Shown here: positions 31,708 to 40,077 of the stretch, in pieces
Position numbering within the stretch: the first letter of the stretch is position 1
Layout: each line of letters begins with the position of its first letter
From: Halomarinibacterium sp041392125
GTDB lineage: Bacteria > Bacteroidota > Bacteroidia > Flavobacteriales > Flavobacteriaceae
Assembly: GCA_041392125.1 (NCBI GenBank)
Contig: JAWKMR010000003.1
Coordinates: forward strand, 372,001-436,000
Reading direction: 5' to 3'
DNA length: 64,000 bases
Notes under the pieces: model-generated
What the model saw: only the letters and a program-made list of their open reading frames with translations
Database searches by the model: none
Told to the model about the DNA's origin: nothing
Program-made: the position numbers and the translations under genes

Positions 31708-33378
31708 ATGAACTCTAAATCAACACATAAGAGAACACGAGCCCAGCAAAGTTCCAGTGCCATAGAGCGCCTGTATATTACCATGCGGCATTTATTTAAT
31801 CGGGGGTTTTACAAGCCTATGGGGATAAGCGGGGAAACGTTACGTGAAGCATTACTCGTTTTACGCCCCGAGATTTATGGCTCCATTGCTGATGAAAACA
31901 TTGAACTACAAGGATTACTGTATGTCATGGACAGGCTTCCTTATGGTATTGAAGAGTGTACATTTATTAACCTTACCAGTGACGAAGGGTATCAAAAATC
32001 TCACTTTAAACCTATTATTCCTTCAAAGAGACGCCGAAACTGCTATCGTATCGATGACGATCAAATGAATATTGAAATCACTCGAGGGCGTAGTGAGATT
32101 TACGATATTTTAACCCATTTAACGTTTTTGTACATAGAGTCTCATAAAATTATGCGGCAAGTGCTCGTTAACGATGAAGGAGAATTAATAAGAGATTGGT
32201 TAAAATTGGAAGAAGCGGTTTTGCATAAAAAAACCTTAACCAAAAACGAACAAGAGATAGCACTAACACATACCGCCAATTTTTTGGGGAGGACCTTTGA
32301 GGAAGTGAATGAAATCTACCCGCAATTTTCCTGCAAAGAAGATGAGCATCGGTTTTTAAAAATTATTTATTATTTAGGGAAAGGGGCCATTAACGAGACA
32401 CTTACAGAGAAGAAAAGGCTTATTACCTTTAGTGCGGTATTGCGGGAACGCTTAGGTCACCATATTCACGGAGAACGATGGGCATATCGTATAAAAAATG
32501 AGCTTCATCAAAAAGGATTATTGCAACGTCCCCTTCATATTATAAGTGCCAATATGCACAGTGTAATGAATAGCTTATATGCTGAAGAGGCATTGATTTC
32601 TGAAAAAAAGGACAAGTCTAGAATGCAGCTTTTTGAACTACTTAGCAAAGCTGAAAACGAGAAATTACGAGAAAAGGTGACCAAAAAAGCCCTCCAAAAC
32701 GGGATGACTTATTTGCCAGACGAAAGTGGCACCAACATCGACGTACAAATCTTTGACACCGAAAAGTATTCAAAAATAAATAACAAAGAAGTACCAAGTA
32801 ATGAAAAACCGGTACTTGTGGTTATGGATTATGCTTTTGGAGAGCAAGCCTATGAAACCATGGACGAGCTCTTAAAGCCCTTTCAACATAATGGTAAAAA
32901 GGAATTTTTGAATGTAGCATCCATTTCTATTATGGGAAAGGCAGGAATACTCGAGGGAGGTAAAGGCGATATTATGATCCCAAATTCACATATTTTTGAA
33001 GGTACGGCAGATAATTACCCGTTCAAAAATAAACTAAAGAAAAGTCATTTTGAAGGTACTGCAAAGGTGTGTTCAGGAGCAATGATTACGGTGTTAGGAA
33101 CGTCACTTCAAAATAAAGATATCCTCACCTTTTTTTATAACTCCTCTTGGAATGTGATTGGATTGGAAATGGAAGGCGCTCATTATCAAAAAGCCATTCA
33201 GTCTGCCTCCAAAATACGAGGGAGTATTAGCCCCAATGTAAAAGTAAGATACGCTTATTACGCTTCGGACAATCCATTAGAAACAGGCAGTACATTAGCC
33301 TCTGGCGGCTTAGGAACTACCGGGGTAAAACCAACCTATTTGATTACCGAAAAGATATTAGAACAAATATTAAAATAA
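31708..33378 (+). CDS. DUF6909 family protein, probable nucleoside-phosphorylase-like C-terminal domain
   Basis: Soluble protein of 556 aa from the ATG at 31708. I know it as the flavobacterial DUF6909 family, with no assigned function. The N-terminal half is helical (LYITMRHLFNRGFYKPMGISG; REALLVLRPEIYGSI). The last 200 residues carry features of the nucleoside phosphorylase/nucleosidase superfamily: SIMGKAGILEGGKGDIMIPNSH, which resembles the family GxxGG...GD block, then GLEMEGAHY, which resembles the DMExxA sugar-site motif. It follows the GH3 gene. Whether it binds or cleaves nucleosides is an inference from these motifs. Confidence 0.78.
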   Translation: MNSKSTHKRTRAQQSSSAIERLYITMRHLFNRGFYKPMGISGETLREALLVLRPEIYGSIADENIELQGLLYVMDRLPYGIEECTFINLTSDEGYQKSHFKPIIPSKRRRNCYRIDDDQMNIEITRGRSEIYDILTHLTFLYIESHKIMRQVLVNDEGELIRDWLKLEEAVLHKKTLTKNEQEIALTHTANFLGRTFEEVNEIYPQFSCKEDEHRFLKIIYYLGKGAINETLTEKKRLITFSAVLRERLGHHIHGERWAYRIKNELHQKGLLQRPLHIISANMHSVMNSLYAEEALISEKKDKSRMQLFELLSKAENEKLREKVTKKALQNGMTYLPDESGTNIDVQIFDTEKYSKINNKEVPSNEKPVLVVMDYAFGEQAYETMDELLKPFQHNGKKEFLNVASISIMGKAGILEGGKGDIMIPNSHIFEGTADNYPFKNKLKKSHFEGTAKVCSGAMITVLGTSLQNKDILTFFYNSSWNVIGLEMEGAHYQKAIQSASKIRGSISPNVKVRYAYYASDNPLETGSTLASGGLGTTGVKPTYLITEKILEQILK

Positions 33379-33384
33379 GTTAAT

Positions 33385-34380
33385 TTGTTGAAGAAGAAAG
33401 TATTAATAACCGGAGGAGCAGGTTTCATAGGGTCTAATTACATAGATTTTATGCTACAATATTTTGACGATGAGCTGATTGTATTAGACAAACTTACCTA
33501 TGCCGGAGATCTTCGGAATTTAGAACCCTTCAAGGAACATCCAAACTATCATTTTGTACAAGGGGATATTTGCGATTCCAAGTTACTTGAGGAATTATTT
33601 CACCAATATCAATTTCAAGAAGTGGTACATTTTGCGGCAGAATCGCACGTAGATAATTCTATCACAGGCCCTTCGGCTTTTATTGAAACGAATATTGTTG
33701 GTACTTTTCAGTTATTACAAGCCTCCTATACATTGTGGATGGCTGGGCCTAATCAGCTAAAAGAGGCTTTTAAGGGGGCAAGATTTTTACATGTTTCTAC
33801 AGACGAGGTGTATGGCACCTTAGGCGAAACGGGACTTTTTACCGAAGAAACCTCATACGCACCTAATAGCCCATATAGTGCTTCCAAAGCTTCCTCCGAT
33901 TTTATTGTGAGAAGCTATTTCCATACCTACGGATTGCCGGTAGTTACAACAAATTGTTCTAATAATTACGGACCCAATCAGCATAAAGAAAAATTAATTC
34001 CAACCATTATTCGTAAAGCTATTTCTGGAGAACCCATTCCTATTTACGGAGATGGTCAAAATGTAAGGGATTGGTTGTATGTAAAAGATCATTGCGCAGG
34101 AATAAAGTTGGCGCTCGATAAAGGAGTGTTGGGCGAAACCTATAACATTGGCGGAAGAAATGAACGCAAAAACCTGTACATTGCACATGCTATTTGTGAA
34201 TTGTTAGATGAGTTAAAACCCACCCAAAATTCCTATAAAGAGCAAATAACGTTTGTAAAGGATAGACCGGGTCACGATTTTAGATATGCCATTGATGCTT
34301 CAAAAATTGAAAAAGATTTGGGATGGAAAGCTGCTGAAACTTTTGAAACAGGTATTAAAAGACCATTATGTGGTATTTAA
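33385..34380 (+). CDS. rfbB: dTDP-glucose 4,6-dehydratase, C-terminus frameshifted
   Basis: First dTDP-rhamnose step after activation: dTDP-glucose to dTDP-4-keto-6-deoxyglucose. An extended SDR, 331 aa here. It has the NAD site GGAGFIGSNYI (about 10-20), AAESHVDNSITGP, the STDEVYGTLGE block (about 138-148) and the catalytic YSASKAS (about 171-177). The last residues (RPLCGI) are abnormal: adding one base to the A run at 34357-34360 restores the expected GIKKTIMWYLNNTNRL ending at 34400, overlapping rfbA by 4 bp. Loss of about 6-11 residues may not abolish activity. The start is TTG at 33385 or 33388. First gene of the polysaccharide locus. Confidence 0.92.
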   Translation: MLKKKVLITGGAGFIGSNYIDFMLQYFDDELIVLDKLTYAGDLRNLEPFKEHPNYHFVQGDICDSKLLEELFHQYQFQEVVHFAAESHVDNSITGPSAFIETNIVGTFQLLQASYTLWMAGPNQLKEAFKGARFLHVSTDEVYGTLGETGLFTEETSYAPNSPYSASKASSDFIVRSYFHTYGLPVVTTNCSNNYGPNQHKEKLIPTIIRKAISGEPIPIYGDGQNVRDWLYVKDHCAGIKLALDKGVLGETYNIGGRNERKNLYIAHAICELLDELKPTQNSYKEQITFVKDRPGHDFRYAIDASKIEKDLGWKAAETFETGIKRPLCGI

Positions 34381-34396
34381 ATAACACCAACAGATT

Positions 34397-35254
34397 ATGA
34401 AGGGAATTATACTGGCAGGAGGTTCTGGCACGAGATTGCACCCATTAACATTAGCGGTAAGCAAACAATTAATGCCTGTGTATGACAAGCCTATGATATA
34501 TTATCCTTTGTCTACACTTATGTACTCAGGAATCCGCGAGATATTGATTATATCTACACCTGAAGACCTCCCGCTTTTCAAAAAACTATTAGGAGATGGA
34601 AAAAAATATGGCTGCAATTTTCAGTATACTGTACAAGAAAGGCCTAATGGCTTGGCCGAAGCTTTTATAATTGGAGAATCCTTTATTGGCAATGATAAAG
34701 TAGCACTTATTTTAGGAGATAATATTTTTTATGGCTCTGGGTTAAAGGAATTATTGCAAGCTAATAACAACCCTAACGGAGGTATTATTTATGCCTACCA
34801 TGTTCATGATCCGGAACGATATGGTGTGGTAGAATTTGACAAGCAAGGAAAAGCACTTTCTATTGAAGAAAAACCCACCCACCCAAAAAGTAATTATGCC
34901 GTACCGGGAATCTACTTTTACGATAACACCGTTGTAGAAATTGCTAAAAATATAAAACCTAGCCACAGAGGCGAACTAGAAATTACAGATGTAAATAATG
35001 TGTATTTAAAGCAAGGAAACCTTAGCGTAAGTAAACTAGATAAAGGAACAGCCTGGCTAGATACAGGGACGTTTGCATCGCTCATGCAAGCAGCACAATT
35101 TGTGGAGGTTATTGAAGAACGCCAAGGCCTAAAAATTGGAGCCATTGAAGAAGCAGCTTATGAAATGGGATATATTTCAAAAGAACAGTTAATAGCACTC
35201 GCAAAACCTCTTTTAAAAAGTGGTTATGGGAATCATTTAATGAAATTAGACTAA
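34397..35254 (+). CDS. rfbA: Glucose-1-phosphate thymidylyltransferase
   Basis: Makes dTDP-glucose from glucose 1-phosphate and dTTP, 285 aa. The nucleotidyltransferase signature GIILAGGSGTRLHPLT (about 3-18) and the Lys in SKQLMPVYDKPMIYYPLS are intact, as are LILGDNIFYG (about 105-114), the metal-site region, and the GTAWLDTGTF block (about 217-226). It is the only dTDP-rhamnose gene here with no frameshift. It overlaps the repaired rfbB frame by 4 bp and is followed by rfbC with a GTG start 1 bp after its stop. Confidence 0.96.
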   Translation: MKGIILAGGSGTRLHPLTLAVSKQLMPVYDKPMIYYPLSTLMYSGIREILIISTPEDLPLFKKLLGDGKKYGCNFQYTVQERPNGLAEAFIIGESFIGNDKVALILGDNIFYGSGLKELLQANNNPNGGIIYAYHVHDPERYGVVEFDKQGKALSIEEKPTHPKSNYAVPGIYFYDNTVVEIAKNIKPSHRGELEITDVNNVYLKQGNLSVSKLDKGTAWLDTGTFASLMQAAQFVEVIEERQGLKIGAIEEAAYEMGYISKEQLIALAKPLLKSGYGNHLMKLD

Positions 35255-35255
35255 A

Positions 35256-35799
35256 GTGGAAGTTGTTCAAAGTTCATTAAAAGATTGTTTTTACCTGAAA
35301 CCAAGTGTTTTTGAAGATAAGCGCGGAATTTTTTCAGAAACATATAATCATAAATTATTTGTAGAAGCCACCGGGTTAAACATAAACTTTGTACAAGATA
35401 ACCAGTCGGTTTCAAAATATGGCGTATTGCGAGGATTACATTTTCAGAAAGGAATGATGGCACAAGCCAAGCTGGTTCGAGTTGCTTTAGGATGTGTTTT
35501 AGATATTGTGGTGGACCTTAGGAAAGATTCTGAAACCTTCGGAAAATCATTTGCATAGAACTTACCGCCGAAAATGGCATACAATTATTTGTCCCAAAAG
35601 GATTTGCACACGGTTTGTAACACTTTCTGAAACATCTATTTTTTGTTATAAATGCGATAATTTTTATGATAGAGCTTCCGAAAGCGGGATTATCTACAAT
35701 GACGCAACCCTCAATCTTAACTGGCATCTTGCCAAGGAGGAATTAATAATTTCAGAAAAAGACAGAGCCCTTCCCTCTTTCAATGAGATAATACAATGA
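35256..35799 (+). pseudogene. rfbC: dTDP-4-dehydrorhamnose 3,5-epimerase, two frameshifts
   Basis: RmlC-type cupin epimerase of dTDP-rhamnose synthesis, broken into three frames. The GTG start gives an intact first 100 residues (FEDKRGIFSETYNH; VLRGLHFQKG; VDLRKDSETFGKSFA), then a stop at 35556-35558. The next frame continues without a gap as IELTAENGIQLFVPKGFAHG, and a third as FVTLSETSIFCYKCDNFYDRAS to the end at 35799. One missing base near 35554 and one in the T run at 35614-35616 explain both breaks. Residue-level conservation across the breaks is good, so they are recent or sequencing errors. The restored stop overlaps rfbD by 4 bp. If real, the enzyme lacks half its fold. Confidence 0.88.
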
Positions 35800-36645
35800 A
35801 AAAAGTTTTGGTTACCGGAGCCAATGGACAATTAGGCAATTGTATTAAAGAAGCCGCTAAAGAATTTTCCGAAATAGACTTTCACTTTGTTGATAAAAAC
35901 GCGCTCAATATTACAAATGCTACCCAAGTAGCAACGTTCTTTGAACACCACAGCTTTGATTTTTGCATTAATACAGCCGCGTATACCCAGGTAGAAAGGG
36001 CAGAAAGTGATCCAGAATGCTTTTTTGGTGAATGCTGAAGGAGTAAAGAATGTAGCGCGAAGCATGTTATAAACACAATATTATTTTACTTCATATATCT
36101 ACAGATTATGTTTTTGATGGAAAAAAGAATACACCCTATGTGGAAACCGATAAAACAAACCCAATCAATGTGTATGGAGCTTCAAAATTAAAAGGAGAAG
36201 AATACATTCAGGAAACCTGTAAAAAGTATTTTATTATTAGAACCTCTTGGCTGTATTCTCTGTTTGGGCATAATTTTTTTAAATCTATTTTAAAACTTGC
36301 GAAAGAAAAGGACGCATTAACAATAACTACCGACCAAAGGGGTAGTCCTACCAATGCAAATGACTTAGCAAATTTTTTACTCACAATAATTACTTCTGAA
36401 ACAAGTAGCTATGGTGTATATCATTTCAGTAATGAAGGGAATGCAACTTGGTTTGATTTTGCTGAGGAAATTGTCTCAAACTCAAAAGATTTAAAATTAG
36501 TAAAGATTGTTAAAACAGATAATTATCCTACTTTTGCAAAAAGGCCAAAATATAGTGTTCTCAGTATAGAGAAGCTCAAAAAACCTTTCATTACAACATT
36601 TCAGAATGGAGGGAAAGTCTAAGAAATAGTATAAATAACATTTAG
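35796..36645 (+). pseudogene. rfbD: dTDP-4-dehydrorhamnose reductase, three frameshifts
   Basis: Last step to dTDP-L-rhamnose (RmlD), an SDR. The first frame carries the NAD site VLVTGANGQLGNCI and INTAAYTQVERAESDPE, then breaks. An extra T in the T6 run at 36021-36026 and an extra base near 36055-36058 separate it from HNIILLHISTDYVFDGKKNTPY and the catalytic VYGASKLKGE that follow. A missing A in the A6 run at 36578-36583 alters the last residues; repair gives HYNISEWRESLRNSINNI ending at 36645. All three parts are otherwise clean and family-like. As sequenced the protein would be truncated near residue 80. Confidence 0.87.
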
Positions 36646-36659
36646 AGAATTAGTAAGAA

Positions 36660-37631
36660 ATGAATACAAATCAAGATGAAATAGATTTAGGCTCTTTGTT
36701 TGATGGCCTTAAAAAAGCCAAGAACAGCTTTTTGACTACATGTTTTAATGCCATAAATTTTGCCTTACGAAATTGGCTTATAATAGCAATACTCATTGTT
36801 GTTGGATTTGGATTAGGATATTTTTCCCAAATGTTTGAGAAAGCCCCAAAAGAAGCAAAAGTAGTTATCCGAACTAATTTTAATACCGGAGAGTATACCT
36901 ATAATGCACTAGAGATTCTTCAAGAAAAATCCAAACAAAAAGATTCTGTTTTTTTAGAAAAGAATGGATTTAATAAAGATACGGTTGAAATTAAGAAAAT
37001 TGAAGTGCTACCCATTGTAAGCTTCAATGATATTACAGAGAAATACGATCCCAACGATCGAAACCTAGACGCCTTGCTTCGGTATATTGAATTTGAAGAA
37101 AATGAGGAAAAGGTAAACTCGTTTAATTCTTCCTATAAATATCATACGATTCTTCTTACACTAGATAATATTGCTAACGACCAGACAATTAATAAGATTA
37201 TTAACTACTTAAATAATCAAGAATTAATTAAACGAGTAGGAACCATTGGGAAGGAAACCATTATAGAAAGATTGGAGGGAAATAAAAACACCTTGGCCCA
37301 GATCGATTCAGTCCTTACTACCTATAATAAAACACAGCCACTCCCATCGCCCAATGAGCAAATATATGTTGTAGATAAAAACTTTAATATTTCAACAGTC
37401 TTGGAAACCAAAATTGAATTGATGAAACAAAACCAAGAATTGAACGAAGATTTGGTCTATGCAGACAATGCCATTGTAAAGATTAGCAATGAAGGGGTCT
37501 ATGAAATGGATAGCGGACTTTTAGGAAAAAAAGCAATAATTTACCCTTTTATATTTGTTTTTCTATTTTTTCTAATCTCTTGGGTTAGACATATTTATCG
37601 ATATATGAAGAAAATTGCTATGGAGCAATAA
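36660..37631 (+). CDS. Wzz-like polysaccharide chain-length determinant protein
   Basis: Inner-membrane polysaccharide co-polymerase of 323 aa. Two membrane helices, at about 37-56 and 291-312, flank a periplasmic region that is largely helical (LEILQEKSKQKDSVFLEKNG; YLNNQELIKRVGTIGKETIIERLEG). This is the Wzz layout: TM1, coiled periplasmic domain, TM2, short cytoplasmic tail. No C-terminal tyrosine kinase (Walker motifs) is attached, which argues against a capsule-type Wzc. It lies between rfbD and the UDP-GlcNAc epimerase and probably sets O-chain length with one of the Wzy-like proteins. Confidence 0.8.
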   Translation: MNTNQDEIDLGSLFDGLKKAKNSFLTTCFNAINFALRNWLIIAILIVVGFGLGYFSQMFEKAPKEAKVVIRTNFNTGEYTYNALEILQEKSKQKDSVFLEKNGFNKDTVEIKKIEVLPIVSFNDITEKYDPNDRNLDALLRYIEFEENEEKVNSFNSSYKYHTILLTLDNIANDQTINKIINYLNNQELIKRVGTIGKETIIERLEGNKNTLAQIDSVLTTYNKTQPLPSPNEQIYVVDKNFNISTVLETKIELMKQNQELNEDLVYADNAIVKISNEGVYEMDSGLLGKKAIIYPFIFVFLFFLISWVRHIYRYMKKIAMEQ

Positions 37632-37642
37632 AAAGTCGCCCC

Positions 37643-38788
37643 ATGCTATCAAACCTTATCATATTTGGTACGCGACCGGAAGCTATAAAAATGGCTCCTT
37701 TGGTTAAGGCGTTTAAATCTCGCACAGAACAATTTAACACCAAAGTATGTATTACGGCGCAACATCGTGAAATGCTGGATCAGGTTTTGGATTTTTTTGA
37801 AATTATTCCAGATTACGACTTGGATTTAATGAAACCCGACCAAAACCTTTATCAGCTTACAGCTAATATAATAACAGGGCTTCAGCCCGTCTTGGAAGAA
37901 TTTAAGCCAGATTATGTATATGTGCATGGAGACACAACGACAACTATGGCGGCAAGTATTGCTGCATTTTACTCAGGTGCCAAAATTTGTCATGTAGAAG
38001 CCGGGTTGCGTACGCATAACAAATGGGCACCATTCCCAGAAGAAATAAATAGATCTATAGCCGGAAGAGTTTGTGACTATCATTTTGCTCCTACAGAAAA
38101 GTCCAAGGAGAACCTAGTTTTAGAAAACATAAAGAAGAATCAAATTTTAGTTACTGGGAATACTGTTATTGATGCGCTAAATTATAGTGTAAAAAAGGTA
38201 ACATCATCAAGTTTTGAAGACGTAGAAATTTCCGAATTGAAAAAGGCTTTAAAACCAAACGCTAAAATTATATTAGTTACTGGGCATCGAAGGGAAAATC
38301 ATGGACAAGGGTTTATAGATATATGTAGCGCTTTAAAAGAAATTGCCCTAGGGTTTCCTGAGGTTCAAATAATCTATCCGGTTCACTTAAACCCCAATGT
38401 TCAGAAACCGGTTTACAAATTGTTGAATAACATAGATAATATTTTACTTATTCCGCCTTTAAGTTACCCTGCATTTGTTTGGTTAATGAATATTTCTTAC
38501 CTAATTATCACAGATAGTGGGGGTGTGCAAGAAGAAGCACCTAGTCTCGGAAAACCCGTTTTGGTTATGCGTGAAACAACGGAAAGACCGGAAGCGGTTT
38601 CAGCAGGGACCGTAAAATTAGTGGGGACGAGCAAAGAAAAAATTGTATTGGAAGCCACGAAACTTCTTAATAATAAGGACGAATACATAGCAATGAGTCG
38701 ATTACATAATCCCTATGGAGATGGAAAGGCTTGTGAAAGAATAGTAGACTTTGTAAACAGATTGCAGAACGAAAGGCCATTGCCTTAG
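37643..38788 (+). CDS. wecB: UDP-N-acetylglucosamine 2-epimerase (non-hydrolysing)
   Basis: Interconverts UDP-GlcNAc and UDP-ManNAc, 381 aa. Signatures are IIFGTRPEAIKMAPLVKAF (about 6-24), TAQHREMLDQVLDFF, VHGDTTTTMAAS (about 93-104), HVEAGLRTHNKWAPFPEEINR (about 113-133), VTGHRRENHGQGF (about 212-224) and the C-terminal TDSGGVQEEAPSLGKPVLVMR. It supplies UDP-ManNAc, and the WecG/TagA-type transferase at 45.9 kb is a fitting user. No UDP-ManNAc dehydrogenase (wecC) with a matching signature is present; the Ugd at 48 kb acts on UDP-glucose. Confidence 0.95.
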   Translation: MLSNLIIFGTRPEAIKMAPLVKAFKSRTEQFNTKVCITAQHREMLDQVLDFFEIIPDYDLDLMKPDQNLYQLTANIITGLQPVLEEFKPDYVYVHGDTTTTMAASIAAFYSGAKICHVEAGLRTHNKWAPFPEEINRSIAGRVCDYHFAPTEKSKENLVLENIKKNQILVTGNTVIDALNYSVKKVTSSSFEDVEISELKKALKPNAKIILVTGHRRENHGQGFIDICSALKEIALGFPEVQIIYPVHLNPNVQKPVYKLLNNIDNILLIPPLSYPAFVWLMNISYLIITDSGGVQEEAPSLGKPVLVMRETTERPEAVSAGTVKLVGTSKEKIVLEATKLLNNKDEYIAMSRLHNPYGDGKACERIVDFVNRLQNERPLP

Positions 38789-38802
38789 AGAAATTCAAAA
38801 TA

Positions 38803-40077
38803 GTGATACGCATAGGAGATGATTTTTCGGAAATTTTAAAAAAAGGTGGAACGGCTCTTTTTTTAAGAATTTTAGGCTTTATTGCCGGGTATCTTTTTGT
38901 GTATTACACTGTTCGTTTTTTTGGAGCCGAAACACAAGGGAGAATCTCTTTAAGTTTTTCGGTGCTTATGATTGCATCGTTGATTTGTATTTTAGGAGCC
39001 GATGTAAATTTTGTGAAGATCTTTGCCATTGAAAACAATTTTAGCAATGCCAAAGGATTATTTATTAAAGCATATCCTTTTTTTTTAGGAGGAGCAGTCC
39101 TTTTGGGAATAGTTCTTTTTGTCTTTTCCCCTTGGATTAGCACCCATATTTTTAAAGACCCTGAATTAGTTCCTTTTCTTCAATGGACAGCACCCTGCAT
39201 TGTACTTTATACTTTAATGTTGATAAATGCCTCAGTTTTTAGAGGCCTTAGAATGAATACTCTCTGCCTTTTTTATTCAATGGGGGTCGCTTTCATTTTT
39301 ACCTTGTTGTTTTTTGGTCTCTTAGTTTGGTTATGGAAAAGAGATCCTATTATAACAGTGGCAGCGCACACCCTTGCCATAGGAGCTTTATTTGTTATTT
39401 CTGTTTGGTATCTAAAAAAACATTTGCATCCTTTTACCAATCAAACGCATTACAAAGTTTCGTCTTTTCTAAAGGATTCTTTTCCCATGTTTTTATCTGC
39501 ATCAATGATCGTTATGTTGGGGTGGACAGACACGGTAGTCTTAGGTATTTATGAAGAAAGTAATGTTGTAGGGATGTATAGTGTTGCTTTAAAAATTGCG
39601 ACAGTAGTTAGCTTTTCATTACAGGCGGTAGATTCCATTCTTGCGCCAAAGCTATCCAATGCATACTATTCAGAAAATTTAATTCTATTTAAAAACCTAA
39701 TTAAATTTTCTACCCTTATCAACGCAGTCATTTCTATAGTTTCTGTGCTGGGAATATTTTTATTTAAGGATTTCATTTTAAATTTATTTGGACCAGAATT
39801 TATAGAGGCTACAATAGCACTTATAATACTTTGTATTGGGCAACTCTTCAATTCAATTATTGGGCCCGTAGGCTCTATTTTTCAAATGACCGGATACCAA
39901 AAGGTGTTTCAGAATATTTTGGTCATTTCATTTATTATTAATTTAACCCTTAATTTGGTTTTAGTAAAACCTTATGGAATAAATGGGGTTGCTTTTGCAA
40001 CCGCCTGTAGCTTAATCTTTTCCAAGATTGCAAGTGCTGTTTATGTAAAAAAATTAATCTGGAAACCTCATGAATAA
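38803..40077 (+). CDS. Wzx-type oligosaccharide flippase
   Basis: MATE/MOP-superfamily membrane protein of 424 aa with about 12 hydrophobic helices, which moves lipid-linked sugar units across the inner membrane. It starts with GTG. Helical blocks include TALFLRILGFIAGYLFVYYTV at the N-terminus and the conserved-looking GWTDTVVLGIYEESNVVGMYSVALKIATVV in the middle (about 239-270), a typical feature of Wzx proteins. It overlaps the next gene by 8 bp. Sequence gives the family but not the transported glycan. Confidence 0.88.
   Translation: MIRIGDDFSEILKKGGTALFLRILGFIAGYLFVYYTVRFFGAETQGRISLSFSVLMIASLICILGADVNFVKIFAIENNFSNAKGLFIKAYPFFLGGAVLLGIVLFVFSPWISTHIFKDPELVPFLQWTAPCIVLYTLMLINASVFRGLRMNTLCLFYSMGVAFIFTLLFFGLLVWLWKRDPIITVAAHTLAIGALFVISVWYLKKHLHPFTNQTHYKVSSFLKDSFPMFLSASMIVMLGWTDTVVLGIYEESNVVGMYSVALKIATVVSFSLQAVDSILAPKLSNAYYSENLILFKNLIKFSTLINAVISIVSVLGIFLFKDFILNLFGPEFIEATIALIILCIGQLFNSIIGPVGSIFQMTGYQKVFQNILVISFIINLTLNLVLVKPYGINGVAFATACSLIFSKIASAVYVKKLIWKPHE

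Noticed and set aside
35506..35799. A 97-codon ORF with its own ATG inside rfbC
   Set aside because: Its second half is the real RmlC C-terminus, but the first codons are out-of-frame RmlC sequence; it is a product of the frameshifts and not a separate gene.
36140..36622. A 160-codon ORF treated as an independent NAD-dependent epimerase
   Set aside because: It is the C-terminal part of RmlD, continuing the 35796 reading frame after repair of the frameshifts.
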